The notes beneath the pieces were generated by a model that was not told where the DNA came from, searched no databases, and saw only the letters and a list, made by a program, of their open reading frames with translations. From CAXXOK01 sp001604115 (GTDB taxonomy: Bacteria > Bacillota > Clostridia > Christensenellales > Aristaeellaceae), in contig JAYFOV010000011.1 in NCBI GenBank assembly GCA_034928535.1, forward strand, positions 1-64,000: a stretch of DNA of 64,000 nt. Direction: 5' to 3'. How positions within the stretch are numbered: the first letter of the stretch is position 1; every line of letters starts with the position of its first letter. The translations under genes were made by a program, and so were the position numbers. Below, one piece after another: positions 8,800-17,956 of the stretch.

Positions 8800-9825
8800 T
8801 CACGCGCTCTGCCCGCCTAGAATGCCATCCAGCATAAATAGGGCAGTTTCCGCGCTGCCTTCCTGCGGCGCCTGCCCGGATTTCAGTCGGTATTCTAAAT
8901 CAAACAGATAATCATAGGCGGCCTTCAAACGTTCTTTGGGGTATCGCCGTGCCTGTGCCTGGGTGCGCCCCACCGCAAAAGGCGGTATGCCCAGCATACC
9001 GCCCAGCTGCGCCTGGGGCGTACGCTCTTCTTGCAAACAGCTCATATGGTATAGGATGCGGTATTGCCTAAGCAGCATCGACAGCACCATGAAGCGGTCT
9101 TCCCCGCCTTCCAGAACTGTCTGCATCAGCTGAAACGCCTCACCGTAGCGGCCGCCGACCTGTGCATCCACCATCTGAAACACAGTGCTTTCCAGTGTTT
9201 TCACGCACACTGCGTCAATATCTGCGTCCTGAACCTCCTCACGCTCCCCCAGGTAACTGACCAGCTTTTCCATTTCCTGCTTGAGCAGTGCCGCATCCTT
9301 GCCCACAGTGAAAACCAATTTTTGGGCGGCTGCCGAATCAAGGCGTTTTCCCATAGCCCTCATGGTACGGCTGGTCCAGGCTGCTGCTTCCGCATCGCCC
9401 ATCGGGCTAAAATCCACCATAGCCGCCCTTTTTTTCAGCGCAAGGTAGAGTTTTTTCCGCCCGTCCGCCTTGCCTTTGACAGTAAAAATCAAAACAGTGC
9501 TGGGGCACAGCCTATCCAGATAGGCCGCGACGGCTTCGGCCTTTGTATCATCCGCCTTCTTGGCTGTGGTGAGCGCATCCATATCCCGCACGATCACGAT
9601 GCGCTTGTCCGTGAGAAACGGCAGCGTTTCCGCAGCCGCAATCAGCTCATCCGCCGTTGGGTTGTCAAGCTCCGTCTGGTTCATGGCCTCCATGCCGCCG
9701 GGCAAAGCCAACTGGCACAGCCGCAGGAGCGCCTGGCTTTTAATATATTCCTCTGTGCCCTCCAGCAGATATAACGGAGCCAATTTACCCGCCTTCATGG
9801 CCTCGAAAAACGCGTTATGATCCAT
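8800..9825 (-). CDS. holA: DNA polymerase III subunit delta
   Basis: This 341-residue protein is the clamp-loader delta subunit, which opens the beta sliding clamp. It begins MDHNAFFEAMKAGKLAPLYLLEG, the canonical delta start in which the YLLEG(x)E strand opens the AAA+-like domain; the DNA_pol3_delta N-domain, a helical middle domain and the C-terminal collar (YLFDLEYRLKSG) follow in order. The length is normal. The start lies 11 bases inside the end of comEC, matching the comEC-holA order common in Firmicutes, so the two are co-transcribed. Confidence 0.93.
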   Translation of the reverse strand: MDHNAFFEAMKAGKLAPLYLLEGTEEYIKSQALLRLCQLALPGGMEAMNQTELDNPTADELIAAAETLPFLTDKRIVIVRDMDALTTAKKADDTKAEAVAAYLDRLCPSTVLIFTVKGKADGRKKLYLALKKRAAMVDFSPMGDAEAAAWTSRTMRAMGKRLDSAAAQKLVFTVGKDAALLKQEMEKLVSYLGEREEVQDADIDAVCVKTLESTVFQMVDAQVGGRYGEAFQLMQTVLEGGEDRFMVLSMLLRQYRILYHMSCLQEERTPQAQLGGMLGIPPFAVGRTQAQARRYPKERLKAAYDYLFDLEYRLKSGQAPQEGSAETALFMLDGILGGQSA

Positions 9826-12202
9826 GGATCGCCCCTGCCTTATATGTCAAAATTCGGTAGCCTTGCGGCCTTTGTTCAATGATGACCTCCCCAGTCATAT
9901 CAGTGCGGAGCACCGGCACGCCTTGGTCGGCCAGCCTTTGCAGCGTTGCTTCGGCGGGCAGCGCGGCGTTGCTTCTCACAGTCACCAAGGCGATCTGCGG
10001 GCTGCAACGTTGCAGAAACGCAGCGCCCGTGCCGCTGGCACTGCCATGATGCCCCACCTTGAGCACATCGCAATCCACCGCGATGTGCTCCTCATAGCGC
10101 CCGGATACATCCGCCATGCCCAGAATGCGCAGCTTGCCCAGCGTGAGCAGTGTGGCCATGGAAAGATCGTTCTCACTCCGCCCGGCACGGTAGGTGGCCT
10201 GCTGCGGCCAGAGTACCTGCAGGCTGGTTTGGTCAAACACCAGCCGGTCTCCAGCAGCCAGCAGCGTGATGGGGACACCGCTTTTCCGGAGCAATTGCAA
10301 TGTATCATACCCCTCTTGCCCTGCCGTGGTTGCCTCCGTGCCCAAGGGCACATACGCCTGCCGGATCTGGATGCCTTGCGACAGGAGCATCTGCACGCCA
10401 AGCGCATGATCGCGGTGCAAATGAGTCAAAATGAGCGCGTCAACATCCCGGCCTTCCGCCAGCAGTCGGTTTGCCACCTCGGAGCCATACTCCCCCACAT
10501 CCAAAGCGATGGTCAGTGTGCCATCCATCACCAGCGCCGCATCTGCTTGACCGGCTGCCATTTGATGGTAGCGCACCGCCGCCGGCCGCGTAGCGGCCCA
10601 GCCGCCTGCCGCGATGCATGTGACCAGCGCCATAGCCACAACTCGCCTTTGCGCTGTGGCGCGGAGCCATGGGCTCCCAGCCACCATTGCCAGCGCCGCG
10701 ACGGCGTATGCCCAAAGGCTCGGGGTTGGCACGCGCACCTGCGCAAAGGGCATTTGCGTGGATAACCCCACTAGCCACAGCAGCACTTTGCTGCCCAGCG
10801 CCGCCACCCAACCAAGCCCCACGCCCAAGGGATTCCCCAACCAAGGCACATAGGAGATGAGCAGCACCAGTGCATACAGCGGCACAAGCAGCCCGGCCAA
10901 CGGCACCGCCATCATATTGAACAGGATGCCATACAGTGGAAGGGCGTGAAAGTACTGCGCACTGGGCAACGCCACCCCTGCCTGCGCGGAAAGGCTGAGG
11001 GCAAACAGCTCGCCTGGCTTGCCCAACAGCCTGTGCAATACCCGCACGGCTTTGCCGGGTTTGCGACCCGATTCCCGTGCCAAGCGACGTTTCAGCGGCG
11101 GGTAAAGGAGCAAAATGCCCGCCATGGCTGCAAACGACAGCACAAACCCTGCCGAGAACAAATCCAACGGCTGAAGAAGCAACACGATCAACGCCGCGCC
11201 GCACAGCAGCGAAAATGGCTCGGCACGCCTGCCTGCAGCATGGGCCATCAGTGTCAACAGCACCATGACCGTAGCCCGTACGGTTGCCGCCGCAAACCCG
11301 GTGAGCATGCAATAGCCGATGATGAGCGCAGCCATCACAGGCAGGCGTACTGCTCTGCGAATGGCCAGGCGGGCAAACGCCCAGGCCAGTACACCCGCAA
11401 TCAACGCCACATGCAGACCGGATACCGACATCAGATGCATGACCCCGGAGGTTTGGAATGCACGCTGTTGTTGCTCCGGGAGCGCATCCCGCACACCGAG
11501 GAGCATCCCCATCGCCAGGCTGCTTTCCTCACCCATCGATCGTTCCAGCTGCGCCGCACAAAGGCGGCGGATCCGTGCGGCAGCATCCACCCATGGAGCT
11601 GTGGCCGGCGTGTTGGCAACCTGCACGCCTTTGGCGGTAGTCAGGCCATAGGTCACGCCATTTTGCAGCAGCCACATCCGAAAATCAAAATCATGGATGT
11701 TCTGTTTGCCCATCGGATGGTATGCCGTTCCTGCAAAATGCAACAACGCCCCGTCAAACAGCGCATCGACCGTGACACCGCTTTCAGGATAGATCGTCAG
11801 GTATGCTTTGCCGCGTTGCAGCTCACCATCCAACACTACCTCTGTTACAAACAGGGCAATGCGTCCATCCTCCCGAGGCATGGGATCGCCGGATACTGTG
11901 GCCGTGATCTGCCCATATGGGCCGGCTTGGGGAAGCTCGGGATGCAACATCGGCATGGCGATCAGCAATCCGCTCATGAGCCAGACCGGCAGCAAGGCAA
12001 GATAACGGGGCTTGCGCATTAGCCACAACGCCGCCAACGCCAGCGCCGCCATGGCCAGCAACCAGAGCGGCCACAAACCCGCCCGCACGCGCGTCGCAAG
12101 CCAAATGCCCAGGCCATACGCCAGCGCAAACGAAGGCAAGGCGAGGTTTTTCTCGCGGGGAGCGATCCGTGCCATCAGCCCACTCTGGATCGGTTGTTGC
12201 AT
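9815..12202 (-). CDS. comEC: ComEC/Rec2-family DNA internalisation channel
   Basis: A 795-residue protein with the full ComEC architecture: N-terminal helices and a DUF4131-like OB region, a central competence domain with many membrane helices (GVMHLMSVSGLHVALIAG is the signature), and a C-terminal metallo-beta-lactamase-like domain with LTHLHRDHALG and VGHHGSASGTG metal-binding motifs. It is predicted to pass single-stranded DNA through the membrane during transformation. I chose the ATG at 12202, preceded by an AAAGGCGGG site; longer forms add about 59 residues of non-membrane sequence unlike the family. No other competence gene is in the window, so competence itself is not shown. Confidence 0.9.
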   Translation of the reverse strand: MQQPIQSGLMARIAPREKNLALPSFALAYGLGIWLATRVRAGLWPLWLLAMAALALAALWLMRKPRYLALLPVWLMSGLLIAMPMLHPELPQAGPYGQITATVSGDPMPREDGRIALFVTEVVLDGELQRGKAYLTIYPESGVTVDALFDGALLHFAGTAYHPMGKQNIHDFDFRMWLLQNGVTYGLTTAKGVQVANTPATAPWVDAAARIRRLCAAQLERSMGEESSLAMGMLLGVRDALPEQQQRAFQTSGVMHLMSVSGLHVALIAGVLAWAFARLAIRRAVRLPVMAALIIGYCMLTGFAAATVRATVMVLLTLMAHAAGRRAEPFSLLCGAALIVLLLQPLDLFSAGFVLSFAAMAGILLLYPPLKRRLARESGRKPGKAVRVLHRLLGKPGELFALSLSAQAGVALPSAQYFHALPLYGILFNMMAVPLAGLLVPLYALVLLISYVPWLGNPLGVGLGWVAALGSKVLLWLVGLSTQMPFAQVRVPTPSLWAYAVAALAMVAGSPWLRATAQRRVVAMALVTCIAAGGWAATRPAAVRYHQMAAGQADAALVMDGTLTIALDVGEYGSEVANRLLAEGRDVDALILTHLHRDHALGVQMLLSQGIQIRQAYVPLGTEATTAGQEGYDTLQLLRKSGVPITLLAAGDRLVFDQTSLQVLWPQQATYRAGRSENDLSMATLLTLGKLRILGMADVSGRYEEHIAVDCDVLKVGHHGSASGTGAAFLQRCSPQIALVTVRSNAALPAEATLQRLADQGVPVLRTDMTGEVIIEQRPQGYRILTYKAGAIHGS

Positions 12203-12424
12203 GGCCGCCCGCCTTTCTGCATATGCAGTGTTTGCCCTTGACCCTGGGCAGCCCCGGATGCCAGCGGTAGGAAACACCCTGAAAGCCTGCCGACAAAGGC
12301 GGCGGGATGCCGCAATTTGAATGTCATGCAGCGGTATCGTTGCGCTGCTTTGTCCAAAGCCTGTGCGTTTTGTATGCAAAATCCGTCCAGTTGGGGTTTT
12401 GCAGTGCGGGCTATGCAGTCATGC

Positions 12425-12907
12425 TCAGGCCGGGTACGTTTCCAGCAGACATACCGCGTGCGCCGTCACACCCAGCCCTTCGCCTTCGTAGCCCAGTTGC
12501 TCTGTGGTGGTCGCCTTCACACTGACCTGATCCTGCGGCAAGGCCAGGTGCCGGGCGATGTTGGCACGCATCAGCTCAATATAGGGGCGAAGTTTTGGCC
12601 GCTGCATCATGATGGTCACATCCACATTGCTCGGACGCAAGCCCTGCGCATGCAAGCGGGCGATTACCTCATCCAGGAGGAGCATAGAATCGGCGCCGCG
12701 GTACTGTTCTTCCGTATCCGGAAACAATTTGCCGATATCCCCCATTGCCGCCGCGCCCAGCAAAGCATCCATCAGGGCATGGGTCGCCACGTCCGCATCG
12801 CTGTGCCCAAGCAGGCCTTTTTCGTAGGGTATGATCACGCCGCACAGGATCAGCGGCCTGCCCGCCACCAAACGGTGCACATCCACCCCGTGCCCGATCC
12901 TCATCAT
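12425..12907 (-). CDS. ispF: 2-C-methyl-D-erythritol 2,4-cyclodiphosphate synthase
   Basis: A 160-residue MEP-pathway enzyme that cyclises CDP-ME-2-phosphate to MEcPP. The metal site motif GHGVDVHRL with GHSDADV is intact, as are the C-terminal ATTTEQLGYEGEGLG residues. Length is typical. The start overlaps the ispD stop by four bases, so ispD and ispF are coupled. About 220 bases without a recognisable gene separate its stop from comEC. Confidence 0.95.
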   Translation of the reverse strand: MMRIGHGVDVHRLVAGRPLILCGVIIPYEKGLLGHSDADVATHALMDALLGAAAMGDIGKLFPDTEEQYRGADSMLLLDEVIARLHAQGLRPSNVDVTIMMQRPKLRPYIELMRANIARHLALPQDQVSVKATTTEQLGYEGEGLGVTAHAVCLLETYPA

Positions 12908-13602
12908 GCTTCCACCTCCGCATCCCGCGCTGCCAAAATTGCCTCTGCAAGGTGCAGGTCATGCACCGTTGTCAGTTTGATGTTTTCAGGACTGCCTTGC
13001 ACCAGGCGCACCGGCAGGCCGGCATGCTCCATGAGCGCGGCATCATCCGTGGCGATGTAGCCATCCTGCGCAGCCAAGGCGTGCGCCTGGCGTATGTCCG
13101 CCACCCGGAATCCCTGCGGCGTTTGGATGGCGGCCAGTTCGCCTCGCGGCAGCGTTTCCAGCACAAGCCCTTCGGCGTTCGCGCGTTTGATGGTGTCCGT
13201 CACCGGCAGGGCAGCCACGCCTGCTCCATGATCCTCCACGGATGCAATCACACGGCGTATCACGTCCTCACGTACCAAGGCGCGCGCGCCATCATGGATC
13301 AGCACAGCCTGCGCATCCGCAGGCAACGCCGCCAGCCCATTGGCTACGGACGCTTGCCTGCTTTCGCCCCCAGCCACCACGGCGTGCACAGCTCCGCCCA
13401 AGCCAAAGCGCTCTACAATGCGCTGCATCAGTGCCAGTTCATCCTCGCGGGCCACCACGACCACGCCCGCGCACAACCCGCTGAAAGGGGCAATGGCGCG
13501 CACGATGGTCGGTATGCCCCGCAGCGGCATGAGCACTTTGTTAATCTCCATGCCCATCCGGGTACCGCTGCCTCCGCCAAGCACGATTGCGTATGTCCTC
13601 AT
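12904..13602 (-). CDS. ispD: 2-C-methyl-D-erythritol 4-phosphate cytidylyltransferase
   Basis: A 232-residue MEP-pathway enzyme that makes CDP-methylerythritol. The nucleotide-binding loop LGGGSGTRMGMEINKVLMPL, the VLIHDGARALV motif and the C-terminal ENIKLTTVHDL are all present. Its start overlaps the stop of the S4-domain gene by four bases, so rqcP-ispD-ispF form one tight transcriptional unit. IspD and IspF are separate proteins here, not fused. Confidence 0.95.
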   Translation of the reverse strand: MRTYAIVLGGGSGTRMGMEINKVLMPLRGIPTIVRAIAPFSGLCAGVVVVAREDELALMQRIVERFGLGGAVHAVVAGGESRQASVANGLAALPADAQAVLIHDGARALVREDVIRRVIASVEDHGAGVAALPVTDTIKRANAEGLVLETLPRGELAAIQTPQGFRVADIRQAHALAAQDGYIATDDAALMEHAGLPVRLVQGSPENIKLTTVHDLHLAEAILAARDAEVEA

Positions 13603-13877
13603 GCTTCACCACGCTCCGCCTTGGTCTGCGCATCCTCCTCCAGCACCTCATACAGATCCGCGGCGCCTTCCTTGCGTACTGTTTCCTTAATGCTGAGCAC
13701 GCGGTACTTTCCAACGCGGTTGCCAAAGCGAATCTCCAGTAAATCTCCCTCGCCCACATCCGCGCCCGGCTTGGCCACCCGTCCATTCAGGCTCACACGA
13801 CCGCCGCTGCAAGCATCGTTTGCCACAGTGCGCCGCTTGATGATGCGCGAAACTTTCAAAAACTTATCCAGTCTCAT
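13599..13877 (-). CDS. rqcP: RqcP/YabO-like S4-domain RNA-binding protein
   Basis: A 92-residue protein made almost entirely of an S4 RNA-binding domain, starting MRLDKFLKVSRIIKRRTVAN and matching B. subtilis YabO (RqcP), which works with RqcH to add alanine tails to nascent chains on stalled 50S subunits. GGAGGATATT precedes the ATG; an upstream in-frame codon lacks such a site. Its coupling to ispD/ispF is unusual; I know of no functional link. Confidence 0.88.
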   Translation of the reverse strand: MRLDKFLKVSRIIKRRTVANDACSGGRVSLNGRVAKPGADVGEGDLLEIRFGNRVGKYRVLSIKETVRKEGAADLYEVLEEDAQTKAERGEA

Positions 13878-13958
13878 AATATCCTCCAAAAATCAGGGGC
13901 TCCGGCGCATGGCCGCTGTGCGGCTGCATGGCGCGGAGCCCCGCTCACGGTTTCAGGA

Positions 13959-15341
13959 TTACCCTTCGACGCTCTCCGCGCCAGCCAGTGCGATGATAGC
14001 CCGAGCGAAGATGCGGATGCTCTGCATCAGCGATTCCAGCGACATATACTCGTTCGCCTGGTGCGCCACATCTTCCTCCTCCGGGAAGGACGCGCCGAAA
14101 GCGACGCCTTCTTCCAAGCTGCGGGCATACGTGCCGCCGCCGGTAGAGATGCATTCACGCGGACGTCCGGTTTCCTCGTGGTAGGCATTGAGCAGCGCGG
14201 TCACCAAGGCACTGTTGGGCGGCACATGGTGGGGACGTTTGATGGCCGTGACCGTGGCAATGATCTCCGGCGCCAATGCGGCAATGGCGGTTTCTGCAAT
14301 GCGCTCGCCATTGGCCAGCAAGGGAAAACGGAAATCCAGCTCCGCATAAAAATCGTTCTCATCATAGCGGATCACACCCAGGTTGCAGGTCAGGGGGCCG
14401 CTGGTCTTATCAGAACAGCCGACACCCAGGCTTGCCCCATCGTACTCCATGCCGATGGTGTCGGCTAAGGTTTTCAGGGGGCCTGCCACACCCAAGGCAC
14501 GGAGCATCAGCAGCAGCATACCAATGGCGTTTCGCGCCCCTTCAGGGTAGGCCGCATGCCCATTGATGCCTGTCGCAGTCAGCTTGATGCCCTTTTCCGC
14601 CGGAACAGCCTCGATGTCCAGCGTCATTTCCTTGGCCAGGCGGTTGATGCGCTCGCACTGATCCGCATCACCTTCGATGATAGCGCTGGCGCTGCCGGGC
14701 ACCACATTGTGCCGCTCGCCCACGTTAAAGACAATCACCTTGAGGCCGTCTTTGGCGGGTGTTCCGCGCAGTTGTAGCCCCAGCATGCCTTTTTCTGTAT
14801 TGATGAGCGGGTAGCTTGCATCCGGGCTGAAGCCCGTGCGCGGCATATCGCAGTGCTCTTTATAGTAGGCAATATCCTCCCAGCCGGATTCCTCATCACA
14901 GCCAAGGATCAGGCGCACCTCCCGTTTCAGGGGGATGCCAGCCAGCTTGATGGCCTTCATGGCATAGAGCGCCGCCGCAGCGGGTCCCTTATCATCGCTG
15001 GTGCCACGGCCATAAATCCGCTCGCCGTCCGTCATGCCGCCAAAAGGCTCAACGGTCCAGCCATCGCCAACCGGCACCACATCCAGGTGCGCCAGCACAG
15101 CCAGCGGATCCACGCCTTGCGGCCCCATGCGCACATCGCCCACGTAGTGGTCAAAGTCACGGGTGTCAAATCCCATGGCAGCCGCATCCGAAAGCGCCAT
15201 ATCCAGGGCACGCGCTACTTCCTTGCCAAAGGGGGCGCCAGGTTCCTGCGCAGCTTTGATGCTGGGCACAGCGATCCACCGCTGCAGGGTTTCAATAAAC
15301 TCGGTACGGTTTTCGTCAATGATCCGGTGCAGATTTTCCAC
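13959..15341 (-). CDS. pepV: M20 family dipeptidase (PepV/Sapep type)
   Basis: A 460-residue di-zinc exopeptidase. Metal-ligand segments VLAHLDVVPVGDGW, YGRGTSDDKGP, and LGCDEESGWED are intact, the lid domain lies around residues 190-330, and the C-terminal catalytic ligands end with ISTGGGTYAR. This is the PepV/Sapep arrangement, expected to hydrolyse dipeptides in the cytoplasm. A GTG at 15341 with GGAGGAAAG upstream is preferred to a start 12 codons earlier with no site. The gene lies 33 bases downstream of the aminotransferase stop on the same strand and is probably co-transcribed with it. Confidence 0.9.
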   Translation of the reverse strand: MENLHRIIDENRTEFIETLQRWIAVPSIKAAQEPGAPFGKEVARALDMALSDAAAMGFDTRDFDHYVGDVRMGPQGVDPLAVLAHLDVVPVGDGWTVEPFGGMTDGERIYGRGTSDDKGPAAAALYAMKAIKLAGIPLKREVRLILGCDEESGWEDIAYYKEHCDMPRTGFSPDASYPLINTEKGMLGLQLRGTPAKDGLKVIVFNVGERHNVVPGSASAIIEGDADQCERINRLAKEMTLDIEAVPAEKGIKLTATGINGHAAYPEGARNAIGMLLLMLRALGVAGPLKTLADTIGMEYDGASLGVGCSDKTSGPLTCNLGVIRYDENDFYAELDFRFPLLANGERIAETAIAALAPEIIATVTAIKRPHHVPPNSALVTALLNAYHEETGRPRECISTGGGTYARSLEEGVAFGASFPEEEDVAHQANEYMSLESLMQSIRIFARAIIALAGAESVEG

Positions 15342-15373
15342 GTTCTTTCCTCCATTAGGTCTTGTTGGGCTTA

Positions 15374-16576
15374 TCAACCCTGAGCAGGGTCTTCTTTCAC
15401 GGCCGCTTCCAGCCGCTTGAGTGCTTCAATGGTCTGGCTGTGGGGGCAGGCAAAGTTGATGCGCAAAAAACCTTCGCCTGCCTGTTTGCCAAAAAACACA
15501 CCCGGTGTGAATGCCACTCCGTGCGCGCTACAACGCTTCATGAGCGTATCGGTGTCCATGCCATAGGCTCGCAGATCGACCCATGCAAGATACGTTGCTT
15601 CCAGTGGGCTCATGATTGCCTTGGGCAAGCGCTCCGCCAGTTCCCGCCGCACCAGTTTTTCCCCCGCGGCCAGATACGCCAGCAGACCGTCCAGCCAGGC
15701 ATCGCCATGGCGGAATGCCGCTTCAGTGGCAACATAGGAAAAAATGTTGCCCGATACAACCCCGGCCTGATGCATGTCCTTGAGCAGCTTGCGCCGCAGG
15801 GAGGGGTTGCGGGAGAGCAGCGTTGCCTGCTTGAGTCCGGCCAGATTAAAGGTCTTGCTGGCGCTTGTGAGCACCACGATCTTGGCCGATTCGCTATTGT
15901 CCAGATGCAGCGCGCTGACAAAGGCTCCGCGCTCAAACACAAAATCCATATGGATCTCATCGGAAATGAGCGTGACATCGTACTGCTGCACGAGTGCATA
16001 CAAACGATCCAATTCCGCGCGGCTCCAAAGCCTGCCCACGGGATTGTGCGGGTTGCATAGCAGCATGACTTTAACCCCACTCTGGAATGCCGCCTCGACG
16101 CCGGCATAATCCATGGTGTAGTAGCCTGCCTCGTCCCGCAGCAGTGGGCTTTCTACCACCCTACGGTCATTGCAGCGGATGGACTCTTCAAAGGGGCCAT
16201 AGACAGGCGGCTGGATCAGCACGCCTTCACCGGGCTGGGCCAGCGTACGAACGGCGGCTTTGAGTCCTGTGACAACACACGGCATCGTGATCTGCTGCTC
16301 GGCCGTGAGCGTGATGCCGTGCCGGCGGGCAAGGAAAGCCAGCATGGCCTCCACCTGTTGGTCAGATTGCTCGGTGTAACCATAGACGGGATGGGCTGCG
16401 CGATCCGCCAAGGCCTGCGCGACCTCCGGCGGGCAGCGAAAATCCATATCCGCGACCCACATCGGTAGCATCGGGCGGCCTTCCCGCGCCATCATGCCAT
16501 CCCATTTGTCACAGTTCGTGTCAGTGCGGTCGATGGGTTGGTCATAATCGTGGAAATCGTAATGCAAGGGAATCAT
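15374..16576 (-). CDS. MalY/PatB-family PLP aminotransferase (probable cystathionine beta-lyase)
   Basis: A 400-residue fold-type I PLP enzyme. Motifs include LPMWVADMDFRCPPEV near the N-terminus (hallmark of MalY/PatB C-S lyases), NPHNPVGRLW, SDEIHMDF and the Schiff-base lysine in TSASKTFNLAGLK. It is expected to cleave cystathionine or cysteine C-S bonds; transaminase activity cannot be ruled out. Start overlaps the stop of the methyltransferase gene by four bases. Confidence 0.87.
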   Translation of the reverse strand: MIPLHYDFHDYDQPIDRTDTNCDKWDGMMAREGRPMLPMWVADMDFRCPPEVAQALADRAAHPVYGYTEQSDQQVEAMLAFLARRHGITLTAEQQITMPCVVTGLKAAVRTLAQPGEGVLIQPPVYGPFEESIRCNDRRVVESPLLRDEAGYYTMDYAGVEAAFQSGVKVMLLCNPHNPVGRLWSRAELDRLYALVQQYDVTLISDEIHMDFVFERGAFVSALHLDNSESAKIVVLTSASKTFNLAGLKQATLLSRNPSLRRKLLKDMHQAGVVSGNIFSYVATEAAFRHGDAWLDGLLAYLAAGEKLVRRELAERLPKAIMSPLEATYLAWVDLRAYGMDTDTLMKRCSAHGVAFTPGVFFGKQAGEGFLRINFACPHSQTIEALKRLEAAVKEDPAQG

Positions 16577-17211
16577 TCACTTTCTTCACATTGTACGCCT
16601 TGACCAGCGCCGGGGATAGGCTCCTCGCAGCGGATGATCCAATAGCCGGATTCCCGCGCGATCACGCCGACCTTTGCAAACAGCGTTTGCAGGTATGCTT
16701 TGGCGGAAGGGGCTCCCTGCTGCTTTCGAATGACCAGCACCAGCGCGCCGCCTGGCGCCAGCGCCCTTGCACCATCTGCAAACATGCGGTATATGATTGC
16801 TTTGCCGGCGCGGATAGGGGGATTGGTCACAATCAGGTCAAACACCCTGCCGAGCAATGCGCCAAACCCATCGCTCTGCAAAGTGTCTGCCACAACGCCG
16901 TTCCGGCTTGCATTGTCCTTTGCAAGCGAAACGGCGCGCTCATTGATATCTGCCATCGTCAGCGTAACGCCGGGGTTAGCCTTGGACAGGGTTACGCCCA
17001 GCGCGCCTGTGCCGCAGCCCATGTCCAGCACGGCGCCGTGCAGGTCGTCCGGCAGGGCATCCAACAGCGTTTGCGTCCCTTTGTCCAGCTGGAATCGGGA
17101 AAACACGCCGGCGTCCGTGGTAAAGGTGAGAGCATAGCCTCGATAGGCCACCTGATAGGTAGCCGCGCTATGCTCGCTTTGCGGGGTAGCGGTGTAATAA
17201 TGGTCGGCCAT
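16573..17211 (-). CDS. RsmC/YbxB-like class I SAM methyltransferase
   Basis: A 212-residue methyltransferase with the SAM-binding motif VLDMGCGTGALGVTLSK and the NPPIRAGK active-site motif of the N2-guanine methyltransferases RsmC/RsmD/YbxB. The likely target is a guanine in 16S rRNA (G1207 in E. coli numbering), but this is inferred from family. ATG at 17211 is preceded by AAAGGGAAGGATC; an ATG seven codons earlier overlaps the pseudouridine synthase stop. A 16S rRNA modification partner lies directly upstream. Confidence 0.85.
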   Translation of the reverse strand: MADHYYTATPQSEHSAATYQVAYRGYALTFTTDAGVFSRFQLDKGTQTLLDALPDDLHGAVLDMGCGTGALGVTLSKANPGVTLTMADINERAVSLAKDNASRNGVVADTLQSDGFGALLGRVFDLIVTNPPIRAGKAIIYRMFADGARALAPGGALVLVIRKQQGAPSAKAYLQTLFAKVGVIARESGYWIIRCEEPIPGAGQGVQCEESE

Positions 17212-17228
17212 TTGATCCTTCCCTTTGT

Positions 17229-17954
17229 TCATGCGTCCTGCGCTTGGGCCCGCAGTGCGGCGATTTCCGCCCCGGTCAAGGGGCGGTACTCGCCAACAGG
17301 CACATCCAGCTGCAAGAGGCCAAATGCTTCGCGGTGCAAGGCGACCACGTCCCGGCCGCGTGCCGCAAACATGCGCTTGACCTGATGCAATTTCCCTTCC
17401 GAGAGCCGCACGCGCGCGCAGCTCTCATCAGGTGCGCTGGTGAGGATCTGCAACTCCGCCGGCTTTGCCATAAAGTCTGACAGTGCCATGCCTTGTGCAA
17501 ACGCCGCGGCATCCTCCGGGGTTAGCAATCCGTTCACTGTTGCAAGGTATGTTTTCCATACGTGCCGCTTGGGCGATAACAAGCGGTGCGCCAGCTCGCC
17601 ATCATTGGTCAGGAGTAGCAAGCCCGTCGTATCTTTGTCCAACCGACCCACAGGCAACACTTCGCGCCGCCTCAATGCCTCCGGCACCAGATCCATCACG
17701 GTTGCCGCATGCCGATCCCTCGCCGCGGTCAGGATGCCCGCCGGCTTGTGCAGCATGTAATACTGGAAGGGCTCGTCCAGCACCGATTGGCCGTTAAGGC
17801 GCACATCGCAACGGGTCGCATCCACCTTGGTGGCGGGATCACGTACAGTTACGCCATCCACGCTCACACAACCCGCACGCATCAAACGGGCGGCTTCACT
17901 TCGGGTTCTTTCCCCACTTTGAGCCAATAGCTTGTCCAGCCGTATCAACGCCAT
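17229..17954 (-). CDS. RsuA-family 16S rRNA pseudouridine synthase
   Basis: A 241-residue enzyme with an N-terminal S4 domain (IRLDKLLAQSGERTRSEAAR) and a pseudouridine synthase domain with the catalytic aspartate in GRLDKDTTGLLLLTNDG. Matches RsuA (pseudouridine 516 of 16S rRNA) in size and motifs; RluF/RluE-type substrates are possible. The stop lies just in front of the methyltransferase gene, forming an rRNA-modification pair. Confidence 0.88.
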   Translation of the reverse strand: MALIRLDKLLAQSGERTRSEAARLMRAGCVSVDGVTVRDPATKVDATRCDVRLNGQSVLDEPFQYYMLHKPAGILTAARDRHAATVMDLVPEALRRREVLPVGRLDKDTTGLLLLTNDGELAHRLLSPKRHVWKTYLATVNGLLTPEDAAAFAQGMALSDFMAKPAELQILTSAPDESCARVRLSEGKLHQVKRMFAARGRDVVALHREAFGLLQLDVPVGEYRPLTGAEIAALRAQAQDA

Positions 17955-17956
17955 GG

